A DNA stretch of 64,000 bases from IMG/VR virus record IMGVR_UViG_3300032050_000093, positions 1 through 64,000 of that record; one strand, 5' to 3'. Below are positions 1 to 11,240 of the stretch, piece after piece. Positions within the stretch are counted from its first letter, which is position 1, and each line of letters opens with the position of its first letter. The translations under genes were made by a program, and so were the position numbers. Under the pieces are notes generated by a model that was not told where the DNA came from, ran no database searches, and was given only the letters and a program-made list of their open reading frames with translations. The DNA comes from a virus.

Positions 1-3000
1 TCCATCTTCATTAGTAACATTCCCTACTTTTTCTCCAGATTCAAAACCAATAACATCTATATTTTGTTTTTGTGCAGCTAAATAAAGAGATTCAAAATTA
101 GTACCTTCAACGTGTCTATAAAATTTAGGTTGAACGGCATGTTTTAAAAATACAGTGTGAGTTAATCCTTTTGTACTAGCATACCCAAAGTATTGAGGTT
201 TTAACACTTCAAATACATACTCAGGATCTCCTTTATCATAAATAGACTTTGCATCAGCTAATTCAGATTTACCATATTTTTTATACTCAGGATCTGTTGT
301 TTTAACTTTTTCACCATTTCGTTTTGGTATAATCCCTGATCTAACTAATTTCTCATAAGCAATCTCGTAATTCCATTGAGCTTCTCTTTCATCTCCAAAC
401 TTACTACTCATAAAAAGTAAATCTCTAATAAGGTCAGGCATCCCCATTGCCATAGCATCAGCTTCTGTTAATTCCATATAAGCTTTTATTGCTCCAGTGT
501 ATTTACCTTCACTATCCTTTATTAATTTTACTAAATTTCCAGATTCATCAAATTTAGCACCAACTTTTTTAGACGCTTTATCTTCAGAAATACCTGCTTT
601 AATTAAATCTTCATAAATATTTTCAGCAATTTCTTTATAAAGAGTGCTTATTACATTAACATCTTTAAATGTAGCAACATTAATTGTTTGTATATTTTCT
701 TTACCTCTTTTTTTATTGTCATTACGAGGCATGTTTTGGTCCATCCAGCGAATTACATCTGCGTCTTCAACAATTGCTTCTTTTGTAGAAGTGGCACCAT
801 TAGCACGTTTAGGAAGTTCTTTATATAAAGCAGGATGCCCGTATATAAGTTTATGTTGTTCTGTTATAGATATTTCTTCATTAATAGCAAGATAACCTGC
901 TAAATTTAAAATGTCAGCATCAGAATAAGCATCTCGTTTATTTATAGTAAAAGGTTTATCAATTCCTAAAACTGTGTTAAGTAATTCATTATCAATAGCA
1001 TCTGTTATTTTACTAAGTCTAATTCCACCTTTAGGACTATAAAAAATATCATTGTTTAATAAGAATTTTTTAGTATCCTCAATTTTTTCTTTTAGATGGG
1101 TTTGAATTTGTTTTGTTATTTTTTTAAGATTATCATCAACAAATTTTTCATAATCTCCAAAATCTTCAGAGTCTTCATTTAAAATTTGTTCTTTAAATTT
1201 AGATTTTAAATCATTACTAATGATATCTCTAAAGTGTCCAAGTTTATTTACACCGTCTTTGTAATATTGAATATTTATAGGGTCAGTTTTTTGAAAAACA
1301 GCCGCAGCTAATTCATCTTTTAATTGATCAATATAAATATTTGTAATCTTAGTATCTTCATCATTTAATAGATTTTCAATGTCTTTAATTTCAACAAAAA
1401 GACCATCTGGCATGCTTATGCCAAACTCAGTACTTTTATCAGAGTTAATTACACTAAATCCTACTGCTGGTTTTGTCTTTGAATCTGTAAGTAAATAATG
1501 AATTTTTTGAGCAATCTTTTCAGGAAATTCTAATTTAGCTGTATTCTTACCTTGAGTATTTGTAACGCCAGTTCCTGATATAACAAAATACTTAAGTTCT
1601 TGAGATTTACTTGCTCTTTTTCTCTGACCTTTATTATTAAATAATAACCCTCCTGGCTTTAATAATCTTGAATTAGCTTGATATGGATGTAATTGAGGAT
1701 TGCCTTCTTTATCAATGTAACCTAACCATGGAGCTGTTTGTACTAACTCTTTTAAAGAGTCAACTTTATTTAAAATATTAAGAGTTGTTGAAAATAAGGA
1801 TGGAATACCTACAGAATATTGTATTTCACCATCAGCATTATAATAACTTAGTACATTATCTTCACCTTCAAAACCAGTTTCAATAGAAATTAAAGAATCA
1901 ATACGAGCACCAACAACATCTTTAGAAAATAAATCATCTAAATACTTAACACTATTTCTTTCCATTTGTTCAAATATTTGACCAAATTGTTCAGCGAGTG
2001 TTGTTTTTTTATTTTCAAGTTCTTCAGGTGATGCTGAAAAACTAATTCCTAACATTCTTAATCCATCTAAAATAGTTTCAATAGTTGCTGAATTTGAAAG
2101 TTGTTTTATATCCTCAAGAACTTCATATTCTGTAGATGTTTTATCAACAACAAATTTTCCTTTTTTATCTTCTTTAAATAATTTAGACTTTTTATTTACA
2201 AGTTGAAGTTTAATATTATTAATCCAATTTTTTCTAATTCTATCTTCATTAACATTAATTAGCGGATTAAAATTATATATACCTCCATTTTCTTCAACAA
2301 TAACTTTGTCTGGTACAAATTTAGTATTTGTAAAACTTTTTATAAATGCTACACGTAATAGTACATCATCTTTTTCTAATGTTTCAATTGGTATTTTTTC
2401 ACCTTTTGGATTAGTATATTTAAGTCTAATTTTTAAACTATTAATCCATTGATAACCATTACGATATACCCCAGGTGCAATTTTATATTTTGCATCAAGC
2501 TTGTCAAACATTTGATCAAGTACATTATACTTCTCACCATTTTCTCTTATAATATAAGTTATATTACTAAGTTCATTTAATAATAAAGTGTGAACTCTGC
2601 TTGAATCAACAAGTTTGTTTTGGTTAAGTTCATTGAAAGTGTAGGCAGGTTTACCATTTTCTATTGTCATATTTGGCAAAGAAAAAAGTAATAAAGATAC
2701 ATTAACGGACGTTGTTTTTCTAGGATCAATAGTTATACTATCTCTTATACCTAATGTATTTTCAATTTTATTTTCATCAGCATCTTCTAATTCAAAAAAT
2801 TTAATACCGTATCTTTTTAAATTAGCTTTAAAAATATCATATAATTCAGATTTTCTACTAGCTATTGTACTAGCAATTCTTGAACTAGCAATATTAGCAC
2901 TTCTAATAACTTTATCAAATGCTCCATCTAATGTGGAAACTAATAAGTTATTTACAGCATCTTTATCAAGACCTCTAATAATACTATCAATATTATTACC

Positions 3001-6000
3001 TTCTTTAAATAAATCTGTAAAGAAATTAAAGTTTAAACCTTCTAATGCATCTAAAGTTTCTTGTTGAGATAACCCTGTAACAGTTTTAAATTGAGGAGCA
3101 AGTTTTGTTACATCTCTAATCGGCTTAGCATTTTTATAACCACCTTTAGAAATGTTTTTAAATATATTGTTAATTTTACTATTAAGATCTGTCATTTCTT
3201 TTTTAGAAAGACCAAATAGTTGTTTAATAAAATCCCAAAGTTTTTGGAATATATTTTTAGTTTTAGGCGTAGGTTCTTTTAAGAAATCTTCATTTTCAAT
3301 ATAATCAGCAAACTCATCAGCTAACATTTCACGTACATCATATAATGATGCTTCACTATATTGTTTTGTTTGTCTACTATAAGGATTGTAAAAACTTCCT
3401 TTTCTACTTCTAAACTCATTATATAAATCAAGTCGTTCTTGATCAGTTAAATAACTAGCCCATACAGCTTCAAATGCTTCATGGAATCCCGTCCCACGTT
3501 TAGCGTTATTATAAATATAAATACCTCCCTTCATAAAAGCTCCATAAGCTTTTCCTAAAATAAGATGATTCATCCTAGTTATAGGAATTTGAGGAAGCTT
3601 TTCTTGCATAAACTCTTGAAAAAAGTCTAAATCATCAAGATCTTCTACTTCTAATTCAGTAACAAGTCTAAATGGAATTTCTTCATCTAAATCAGGAGAT
3701 TGATTTTGTATTTGTTTTTGTAATAAACGAGAAAGATCTGTTTTAGCTTTTAATAAATTGCCATTTTTAATATTTACTTCACCTTGATATAATTCTCTCA
3801 CTTCACCTGTTGCAACATTTTTTTCATAAACAACAGCTGACATTTTACCATTTTCAACTTTAGCATTATTAACAGCTGATTCAATATCAAAGAATGGTCC
3901 TTCTGCAGCAGTTGTTGCTGAGGCTTTATTTTTTATTATTTCATTTATCTCAGATGTTTTTGCTGTAAATATTGCATTTTCTCTTTCTGATAATGGAAGT
4001 CTATTAATTACCTTTTCAGCAATAGAATTTAAAATATCATCAGAAACATTTCCTGTATCTATAAAATTATCATATTCTTCATCTGAAATAACTTGAGAAA
4101 CAGAAGTTTTTTGTTTTTGTGGTTGTTTTTCTTTTCTTTTTTCAGAGATATCTTTTTTTATTTTCTCAATAGTTAATTGTTGTAATCTGCCCAACCCTCC
4201 ATATTTATATCCTGAAACTTGAGATATATAAGATATTAATTCATTCCTTTTACCTGGTACTTCAGATATAGGAAGTGGTTCTGATCTTCTTTGAAAATTT
4301 CCTTTTTGATATTTAAAAACAATTCCTTCAGGTGTTTTTGTAAAAGTAAATACAACATTTTTTATTACTAACTTACTAGTTTTTAATGATACAAAATCAT
4401 TAATTTTTTGATCTAATAATGGTAATGCTTTTTGAATTGCCTTTTGCAATTCAGCATCTTTTTTAATATCTTCAGCTTCATCTTTTACAAATTCATCTTT
4501 CCATACAATATAAGCACTTGTACGTTGAGGTATATTAGAATTAGCTAAAGGTAGGGAAGAATAAATAGGAGCACTTTCTCCGCCTTTTCTTTTTGCAATT
4601 AAATATTCTTTATATGTATCATATACATTATCAACAATAGCTTTACCTTTTACAAATTTTATAGTTGTAAAAGAGTCATTCTTACCAAGATATGTATTAT
4701 TTATATTATGATAAACATTATCTAATAACTGATCTTTACTTTTTTCTAATTCTGATTTTGTTAAAGGAATAACAGTACTTCCTTTATGAAGACCATTGCT
4801 CACCCAAAAATTATTTGTTCCTGCTTTTCCAGACAAAGGTTTAGACCAATTAATAACTCCTTTTAAATAAAGTTCAATAAGTTTTAATTCTTTATCCTCT
4901 TCTTTAGTAAGTCTTCTTTTAAAAGCAGTTCTTACTCCTCTATAATTGACTTGACCGTACTTTTTATTAAATAACTCAGAAAGTCGTAAAAAGGATTTAT
5001 AAACAGTTTCTTTTTCTTTATCATTTAAGTTTCTAGAAAATACTCTAAAAATTTTATCCCCCCAAACCTTTCTACCATTTTCAAGAGTATATTCTTGAAC
5101 AATAGGTCTACCTGCTTTTAAACCTTTAGCAGGTACATTATCTGCAGTAACTATTCTTAAATCAATATTAACATCAGGATTATTAGCACTTCTTAAATCA
5201 TCATAATCAGGATCTTTAACAATAACAGTTCCTTCTAATGAATTTTCAACTGGAATTTGTCTACCTTTTTCATCAACTTCGCTTCCATATATAATTGTCT
5301 GTACACCAGGTGATGTTGTAAGAGCTTTTAAATAAACTTCTTCACCATTCTTAATACGCTTGACAAGATCTTTTTGATATTTAAGATGCTCTTTTATTTC
5401 ATTTTCAATTTGAGAATCAGATATTTCAGAAGTAACTGTATAAAGTTCTTTTACTCTATCAACATCATAATTTTTAATATCAGACAAAGAAGTGTATATA
5501 ATATTATCTTTTGTGGCTTGACCTTCAGGAATAATATTATTATCCTTATCTACATAGTCATATCTAAATGAATCACCCACTTTAGTGCGTTTCATTAATA
5601 CAACTTTAATATCATCAGGATTAAATTTGACATCACGAATTTTAAAATCATCATTATCTCCAGTGATAACTTTTAAATAGTAATATCTATTATATACATT
5701 ATGTTTTGCTGTAAAACTATAAAATCTATCTGATCCATTTTCTGTGTTAAGAACTTGATTTTTATCATCTAAATAATGTTTACCAACTGTTTTAAAAAAC
5801 TTTATTTCTGAAAACTTAGGTTTTTTTCTATAGTCATCACTAGAAACATCGCCATTTTCTACTTCAGAATCTAAATCTTCTTCTTCAGTATCCCCTTCAT
5901 CTGTATTCCCAGTTTTACTAGTTGGCTTTTTTATTTCTTGTTGTTTAACTAATTCCCACTTTTCAAGTCTTAATCCTTCAACTAATGTATCTAAATCAAA

Positions 6001-8721
6001 ATCTTTAGTTCTTCCATCAGGGGTTGTTACATTAACTTTGCGATTTGCCTCATCAATTTTATTAATTTTTAATCTTTGATTATAATTTTTATTTTGTTTA
6101 TCGGCAAGTCTATATTCTGTACCTTCAGTTATTTCAATTGATTCTTCCTCATCGTTCTCATTTTTAACAGTTGCTGTAATTGATTTAGGAAGATTTTTTA
6201 CTTTATCTAATTCTTGTTTTACTTTTTCAGCTTGTTCTTGTAATGGCTTTACAACTTCTTCATCAAAGTTAGAAAGATAGTTTTGTTTACCATTTTTAGC
6301 ATCAGCATAATGAGACCACTCAGATCCTAATTCATCAATAATATTATCAAGCTCGGATTTTAATTTAGATTTTCTGTTATATTGATCTTGAATACCAGGA
6401 CGATTTCTTCTTTTCTTTTCATATTTATAAAAGCCGTCCTTACCTTGTTTTAATTCTTTTACCGATAATTCGTTTTGTTTTAAAACATCTTTAAGATCAT
6501 TTTGTAAATCATCAAGTATTTCTGAAGATAATTTATATCTATATGATTCTTCACCAAACTTTTTAACTTCATCAACTTTTTCTTGTTGTGATTTTATACG
6601 TTGTACAAGTTCATTTAATTGATCAACAAGACTATCTGATAATGATGTATTTTTACTATCAACTAGTTCATTCTTAAGTTCAGTTTTTGAAGCATTCACT
6701 TCATCTGCTAAACTATTAAATACAGCTTGATCAGCTGCTAAATCAATTAAAGTATTTTTTCTAGCTAAATCATCTTCTGTATTATCAAAAATTATACTAT
6801 TATTGATTAATTTATTTTGTTTAATAATACGACCAGCTAAAGATTTATATCTATCAACCTGTTCTTTAACATCATCATTAAGTATAAACCCAAGTTGAGC
6901 TATCTCTTCTGGTGATGCTTTAATTACATCATCTAGTTTTTCTAAAAGAGTATTTTCTATTCCTGCATTAACATGAGCTTTAACAAAATTTGCAAAAGCT
7001 TTATCTCTTAATACATTTCTATTAAATGGATCTTTAACTCCATTTGCTTCCTCTAATGCACTGTTTGAAAATCTATAACCAGATAACACACCAGCTATTT
7101 TTTGTTCATCTTCAACTGGTTGATTATTTTTATCAAATACTATTCTTTCAGTTTTTATAGGATTGCCCTTATCATCAACTGATTCAATAGTTTCTGTTTT
7201 ATAAATATTTCCAAACTTTAACCAATTTTGTTGTGAATTATTATATGTTGTGATAAGATTTTCTCTACTTAACTTTTCAGCACCTGCCTCTGCAATATTT
7301 GCTAAGCCAGCAGAAAATGAACCAATCAATCCACCTAGTCCTATACTTATTGAAGTCTGACGTGCCTCAAGACTATCTTCACCCATTAAAGCATCAACAG
7401 TTTGCGCTCCTGTTTGATTAAATAACTCTTGTATATTAAGAGCATCTCTCACCTTGCCTTTTTGACCATAAGACTCATTTAATCTTTGAATAGCCAACTG
7501 AAAGTTTTCTTCTACAAAACCTTCAGCAAATACCCCTTTAGGAGCTCCTGAGAAAAACTTACCAATTTTACTATCTAAAAATTTAGATATTCTTCCTGTT
7601 TTTTCAGCAGCATTTTCTATTGGTGCTAAAAGAGAAGCAGGAGTTTTCAACCCTTTAAAAGCAATTTGCTCTGCTTCTTTATTAAATATATTACCTAACC
7701 ATCTTAATTGAAAAGTGTTAGTAACACCTAACAAAGCAGCGTTTAAAGCAAAACTACTCAATGCGTTTTTACCTGCAATAGCTTTTTTTTCATCCTCAGT
7801 ATAAGGAAGTCCTGTACTAGGATTAATTACAAAATTACCATTTTTATCTTGAGTAAGAGAATTTATAATATTTCGTTTTGTTTCAGTGGCTTCAAACATT
7901 GATTCACCAGCTGTTGAAGTAGCCCACTGAACACCTCTGTCTAACATCTTTGCTGCACGTGCACTTTGTGTTAGATAGTTTTGAACTTTACTAGCACCTG
8001 TTATAACTTCTTCTGCTGTTTGTGTACCAAGTCTTAAACCTGAAGCCATCTTAAGTGCTTTAGCTCCAAGTCCTATTTTAGATAGAGCTAATCCAGGTAC
8101 ATAAGCACTTGTTAAAAAAGCTAATGCATCTGCAACATCTTCAGCCCAAAAATCACCATCAGTAAAAAGTCTATTCCAAAATCCTTTTTCTTTGTCTGCT
8201 GCTTCTTGATATACAGGAAGCCAATCATTTTTTGTCTTTTCATCTAATGCCTCAAAAATTTGAGACAACCCGTTTTGAGATGTATTTTCAATAAAATCAC
8301 TATCCCAGTTAGATGGATTAGACATACCAATTAAAAACCCTACTCCTTGTCCTGTTTTAGCAGCAGCACCTAAAACCAATCTACCAAAAAATTTACCTGT
8401 AGTTTTTAAAGCTCCTTCTCTTTCTCCATAAAATGTATCATTATCAAAATTATGAGTGTAGCCATATGGCATATCAGTATACTTCTTGATTGCATTTGTA
8501 GGTACAATCTTTGGATTGAACATAGAAGTATTTCTACCAGGAGTAGAATTTTCTGCATTAGTAAAAATTCTATCTAATTTTTTTAAAGGATCTTCTTGTA
8601 CAGGTTTAATGGTTGTATCTAAAGTTGTTGGAAATTTTGATTGATCAACTTCACTAGCAACTTGTGCATTTTGAAAAATTTGATCAATATCTAAAGTTCC
8701 TAATTCTGTATTTTCAGCCAT
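1..8721 (-). CDS. Giant virion protein (crAss-like polyvalent/cargo type), 3' end outside the window
   Basis: An open frame runs from an ATG at 8721 to the left edge without a stop, so at least 2907 residues are encoded and the C-terminus is missing. The N-terminal quarter has several hydrophobic or Gly/Ala-rich stretches (about residues 110-133, 195-223, 317-342, 457-480), then Lys/Glu-rich coiled-coil-like sequence (about 620-760). A zincin-like HEAFE motif lies at 1747-1751, followed by an acidic ADEFADY-type segment. Near the edge (about 2840) is KPQYFG, then a FESG segment, which I recall from other giant phage proteins. Position after the muzzle and cargo genes matches the crAss-like location of giant ejected proteins, including the virion RNA polymerase. 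No DxDGD polymerase motif is visible in this portion, so polymerase function is inference only. The start lies 6 bp from the stop of the upstream gene. Confidence 0.8.
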   Translation of the reverse strand, partial: MAENTELGTLDIDQIFQNAQVASEVDQSKFPTTLDTTIKPVQEDPLKKLDRIFTNAENSTPGRNTSMFNPKIVPTNAIKKYTDMPYGYTHNFDNDTFYGEREGALKTTGKFFGRLVLGAAAKTGQGVGFLIGMSNPSNWDSDFIENTSQNGLSQIFEALDEKTKNDWLPVYQEAADKEKGFWNRLFTDGDFWAEDVADALAFLTSAYVPGLALSKIGLGAKALKMASGLRLGTQTAEEVITGASKVQNYLTQSARAAKMLDRGVQWATSTAGESMFEATETKRNIINSLTQDKNGNFVINPSTGLPYTEDEKKAIAGKNALSSFALNAALLGVTNTFQLRWLGNIFNKEAEQIAFKGLKTPASLLAPIENAAEKTGRISKFLDSKIGKFFSGAPKGVFAEGFVEENFQLAIQRLNESYGQKGKVRDALNIQELFNQTGAQTVDALMGEDSLEARQTSISIGLGGLIGSFSAGLANIAEAGAEKLSRENLITTYNNSQQNWLKFGNIYKTETIESVDDKGNPIKTERIVFDKNNQPVEDEQKIAGVLSGYRFSNSALEEANGVKDPFNRNVLRDKAFANFVKAHVNAGIENTLLEKLDDVIKASPEEIAQLGFILNDDVKEQVDRYKSLAGRIIKQNKLINNSIIFDNTEDDLARKNTLIDLAADQAVFNSLADEVNASKTELKNELVDSKNTSLSDSLVDQLNELVQRIKSQQEKVDEVKKFGEESYRYKLSSEILDDLQNDLKDVLKQNELSVKELKQGKDGFYKYEKKRRNRPGIQDQYNRKSKLKSELDNIIDELGSEWSHYADAKNGKQNYLSNFDEEVVKPLQEQAEKVKQELDKVKNLPKSITATVKNENDEEESIEITEGTEYRLADKQNKNYNQRLKINKIDEANRKVNVTTPDGRTKDFDLDTLVEGLRLEKWELVKQQEIKKPTSKTGNTDEGDTEEEDLDSEVENGDVSSDDYRKKPKFSEIKFFKTVGKHYLDDKNQVLNTENGSDRFYSFTAKHNVYNRYYYLKVITGDNDDFKIRDVKFNPDDIKVVLMKRTKVGDSFRYDYVDKDNNIIPEGQATKDNIIYTSLSDIKNYDVDRVKELYTVTSEISDSQIENEIKEHLKYQKDLVKRIKNGEEVYLKALTTSPGVQTIIYGSEVDEKGRQIPVENSLEGTVIVKDPDYDDLRSANNPDVNIDLRIVTADNVPAKGLKAGRPIVQEYTLENGRKVWGDKIFRVFSRNLNDKEKETVYKSFLRLSELFNKKYGQVNYRGVRTAFKRRLTKEEDKELKLIELYLKGVINWSKPLSGKAGTNNFWVSNGLHKGSTVIPLTKSELEKSKDQLLDNVYHNINNTYLGKNDSFTTIKFVKGKAIVDNVYDTYKEYLIAKRKGGESAPIYSSLPLANSNIPQRTSAYIVWKDEFVKDEAEDIKKDAELQKAIQKALPLLDQKINDFVSLKTSKLVIKNVVFTFTKTPEGIVFKYQKGNFQRRSEPLPISEVPGKRNELISYISQVSGYKYGGLGRLQQLTIEKIKKDISEKRKEKQPQKQKTSVSQVISDEEYDNFIDTGNVSDDILNSIAEKVINRLPLSERENAIFTAKTSEINEIIKNKASATTAAEGPFFDIESAVNNAKVENGKMSAVVYEKNVATGEVRELYQGEVNIKNGNLLKAKTDLSRLLQKQIQNQSPDLDEEIPFRLVTELEVEDLDDLDFFQEFMQEKLPQIPITRMNHLILGKAYGAFMKGGIYIYNNAKRGTGFHEAFEAVWASYLTDQERLDLYNEFRSRKGSFYNPYSRQTKQYSEASLYDVREMLADEFADYIENEDFLKEPTPKTKNIFQKLWDFIKQLFGLSKKEMTDLNSKINNIFKNISKGGYKNAKPIRDVTKLAPQFKTVTGLSQQETLDALEGLNFNFFTDLFKEGNNIDSIIRGLDKDAVNNLLVSTLDGAFDKVIRSANIASSRIASTIASRKSELYDIFKANLKRYGIKFFELEDADENKIENTLGIRDSITIDPRKTTSVNVSLLLFSLPNMTIENGKPAYTFNELNQNKLVDSSRVHTLLLNELSNITYIIRENGEKYNVLDQMFDKLDAKYKIAPGVYRNGYQWINSLKIRLKYTNPKGEKIPIETLEKDDVLLRVAFIKSFTNTKFVPDKVIVEENGGIYNFNPLINVNEDRIRKNWINNIKLQLVNKKSKLFKEDKKGKFVVDKTSTEYEVLEDIKQLSNSATIETILDGLRMLGISFSASPEELENKKTTLAEQFGQIFEQMERNSVKYLDDLFSKDVVGARIDSLISIETGFEGEDNVLSYYNADGEIQYSVGIPSLFSTTLNILNKVDSLKELVQTAPWLGYIDKEGNPQLHPYQANSRLLKPGGLLFNNKGQRKRASKSQELKYFVISGTGVTNTQGKNTAKLEFPEKIAQKIHYLLTDSKTKPAVGFSVINSDKSTEFGISMPDGLFVEIKDIENLLNDEDTKITNIYIDQLKDELAAAVFQKTDPINIQYYKDGVNKLGHFRDIISNDLKSKFKEQILNEDSEDFGDYEKFVDDNLKKITKQIQTHLKEKIEDTKKFLLNNDIFYSPKGGIRLSKITDAIDNELLNTVLGIDKPFTINKRDAYSDADILNLAGYLAINEEISITEQHKLIYGHPALYKELPKRANGATSTKEAIVEDADVIRWMDQNMPRNDNKKRGKENIQTINVATFKDVNVISTLYKEIAENIYEDLIKAGISEDKASKKVGAKFDESGNLVKLIKDSEGKYTGAIKAYMELTEADAMAMGMPDLIRDLLFMSSKFGDEREAQWNYEIAYEKLVRSGIIPKRNGEKVKTTDPEYKKYGKSELADAKSIYDKGDPEYVFEVLKPQYFGYASTKGLTHTVFLKHAVQPKFYRHVEGTNFESLYLAAQKQNIDVIGFESGEKVGNVTNEDG

Positions 8722-8727
8722 TTAAAT

Positions 8728-11184
8728 TTATTTTAATTTAGTTCGTAGTGCTGCGTTTTCTAAAATATTATCTAATTCATCCGAAGGAAGCTGTAACAAA
8801 TTAACCATTGCAATATACGGAATTGTTATGTTTTTATACATTTCATCTTTAATGCTTGTACCATTTTTAGGATTTAATAATATATATGAAGGATCTCCAT
8901 TTAAACTTTCAGGTATGATTTTCATAATTTGAAAAACTACATTTCTTCCACTTTTGTCTAATGCTGGAAAATCTGCAATATAACGAGAATTTGGAGGACC
9001 TTTAAATTCTACAAGATTTTCTATTTGATCTGAAAATGCAGGATGTATATTTTTATATAGATTAATATCATCAAAAGATTTTAATTTTGATCCAAGACCT
9101 GTAACAAATACTGTACCATTATCTTCGTTATATGTAAGAACTTTAGAACCTGGATTTCTTGTTTCAATATCTGCTTTTATTGCTTTAAATCTTGTTTCAT
9201 CTAAAGGATTTTCTTTAGATGTTTTTAATTTAATTTGTAAATCAACGCCTCTTTTTACACTAGGAATTGCAGATATTGTAACAATATCATCTGGATTGAT
9301 ATTTGCTACAGCAGATATTTCAGCTTTTTTTTCTTTAAATGTTACTACTTTTTCTGAATAAGCTTTTCCTTTACCTTGAACTAGTGTACTATTTGGAGTA
9401 TTTAAATATTGATTTCTATATTGATCATACGCTTGTTGTAATTGAAGTCCATTTCCAATACCTGTAGCTCCTTTTGCTTTAATTACACCTGCTACATCAG
9501 CCATACGTTTGTCTATATCAGCTTGTGATTGACCCATATGTTTATCATAATAAAACTTTCCTTTATCAGCAATAACTTTTCCTGAAGCATCTTTTTGTAA
9601 GTATGTTTTTTTAACAGGATCCCATTCTACTTTTAATTGTTCTTCAACACCTACATTTTTAGCTTCTTGCCAGGTTCTAAGAGATTTATAATTTGCATCA
9701 CCCATTTGATTTCTAGCATATTCATCAGCTTGAAATTCAAAATTTTTAATTTTATCTCTTTTACTTTTAGCAATAGATAATGCAGTTCCATATTCTTTAA
9801 CCATATCTGAATTTGGATTCGAAGCTAAAAAGGATCTTATAGCATAATCTGTTACTTCTTTTACACCTTTTGCATTTCTTAAATAACTAACTATTTCTGC
9901 TTTTTTAGATTCTGCTTCTTTTTCAGCTTGAAAAGCTTCACTTTGAAGTTGACTAACAGTTTTTGGTTTAATAGCATCATCTTCATTTTCATAAGTGGGT
10001 ACACTAACATCAGGAGCTTCTCCTTCTTCTTCTCCTTCTTTTTTATCTTTTGCACTTAATGCCCAAAGCGCTCTACGATCAGCACCTTCTTGAGCTAATC
10101 TTGCTCTGTAATTTGCACCATTTTCCCTAGCTTGTAACATTACCCATTCATCATAATCTAATTTTCGATCAATATCTTGATGTTGGTAAGAATCAGCTGT
10201 TTGATCTATAATCTGATCTATATAAACTGATTTTGCTAGTTCTTCAAATTTTTGATTTACATAACCTTTATCTCCTTTTTTAAGGTTGGTAACGCTTTCT
10301 GAAATTGAAGTTTTTAATTTTTTAAAATAATCTTTGTTTGCTTGAAGTTGTTGTCTTTCTTCATCTGTTTTAGCTTTTAACATTCTAATATCAATTTCCT
10401 TTAATTCTTTGTCAATAGCAGGAAGTCTTGATTCAGATTGTTTAATATAAGCTCCAACTAACGCATTAGGATTATTTCTAAAAGCTTGTCTTGCTTCAAG
10501 AGCAAATTGTTCTTTAGCAGGTGCTGACAACACTCCTTCTAAATATCTCGATATATCTTCTTTATACCAAGATTTGTCTGTAATTGTAGTAATATAAGCT
10601 CCATTTTTATTTATTGTTGTAACACTACTTGGCTTAAACTTTTCCATAGCTTTTATACGCTCATCAGTAGTATTATAATATGGTTTATAGGATCTTTTAT
10701 TATTATAAAAATATTTCCAATCTTCTGGTTTTGCTTTTGCAAAATCCTCTCTTTGAGAACGAACATCAGCTAAATTTACTTCATTAAAATATTTTCCACC
10801 ATCTTGATTTTTATAAGATTCTGCAATACCTTCTTGTTGATCATAAAACTCTGTAAGTTCTTGATCCATAATAAGATTAGTATTTTTATAATATGGAGCA
10901 AAAACATTTAATGCTGATTCAACATTCTGATATTCTGATAAATCAAGAGAAGAAATATTTTTTAAATTTTCTTTAGCTTGTTTAAGAAAAGCATCTCTAA
11001 CTTGAGCATTATATTCATTAGTCACTGGTCTAGAAACATACTGCCACATTTTAGAAACTTGCTGAAATCCTTTGTTATATTGATCCTCTTTTCTTTGGAG
11101 CATTTTATCAAAATACCCAAAGTCTGGATTATAAATAACAGGGTCTGGAAAAATGGGAGCTATGTTTGAATAATATTGACGCAT
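8728..11184 (-). CDS. Large coiled-coil virion/cargo protein, 818 aa
   Basis: I do not recognise a named family. The protein is hydrophilic, rich in Lys, Glu, Gln and Tyr, with long helical coiled-coil-like stretches (about residues 250-320 and 410-520). It has no signal peptide, membrane segment or enzyme motif that I can see. The N-terminus (MRQYYSNIAPIFPDPV) is followed by a tyrosine-rich region. It sits between another cargo candidate and the giant protein and is transcribed in the same direction. A capsid cargo or ejection role is inferred from location and composition only. The start ATG follows an AT-only spacer without a Shine-Dalgarno sequence, as usual for Bacteroidota. Confidence 0.8.
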   Translation of the reverse strand: MRQYYSNIAPIFPDPVIYNPDFGYFDKMLQRKEDQYNKGFQQVSKMWQYVSRPVTNEYNAQVRDAFLKQAKENLKNISSLDLSEYQNVESALNVFAPYYKNTNLIMDQELTEFYDQQEGIAESYKNQDGGKYFNEVNLADVRSQREDFAKAKPEDWKYFYNNKRSYKPYYNTTDERIKAMEKFKPSSVTTINKNGAYITTITDKSWYKEDISRYLEGVLSAPAKEQFALEARQAFRNNPNALVGAYIKQSESRLPAIDKELKEIDIRMLKAKTDEERQQLQANKDYFKKLKTSISESVTNLKKGDKGYVNQKFEELAKSVYIDQIIDQTADSYQHQDIDRKLDYDEWVMLQARENGANYRARLAQEGADRRALWALSAKDKKEGEEEGEAPDVSVPTYENEDDAIKPKTVSQLQSEAFQAEKEAESKKAEIVSYLRNAKGVKEVTDYAIRSFLASNPNSDMVKEYGTALSIAKSKRDKIKNFEFQADEYARNQMGDANYKSLRTWQEAKNVGVEEQLKVEWDPVKKTYLQKDASGKVIADKGKFYYDKHMGQSQADIDKRMADVAGVIKAKGATGIGNGLQLQQAYDQYRNQYLNTPNSTLVQGKGKAYSEKVVTFKEKKAEISAVANINPDDIVTISAIPSVKRGVDLQIKLKTSKENPLDETRFKAIKADIETRNPGSKVLTYNEDNGTVFVTGLGSKLKSFDDINLYKNIHPAFSDQIENLVEFKGPPNSRYIADFPALDKSGRNVVFQIMKIIPESLNGDPSYILLNPKNGTSIKDEMYKNITIPYIAMVNLLQLPSDELDNILENAALRTKLK

Positions 11185-11210
11185 ATCTATAATATAATAT
11201 ACATTAAAAT

Positions 11211-11238
11211 TTTTAAAGTTTAAAACTAAACTTTAAAA
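11211..11238 (-). terminator. AT-rich hairpin after the 962-aa gene
   Basis: A perfect 11-bp inverted repeat (TTTTAAAGTTT, 6-nt loop, AAACTTTAAAA) begins 3 bp past the stop of the 962-aa gene in the transcribed direction. The stem is almost all A/T and the following T-run is weak, so it may be a leaky terminator or a processing site. An AT element (TGTATATTATATTATAGA) lies between it and the next start. Confidence 0.4.
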
Positions 11239-11240
11239 GT

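Noticed and set aside
1-8721. Calling the giant protein an RNA polymerase
   Set aside because: No DxDGD motif is visible in the part inside the window; location alone is not enough.
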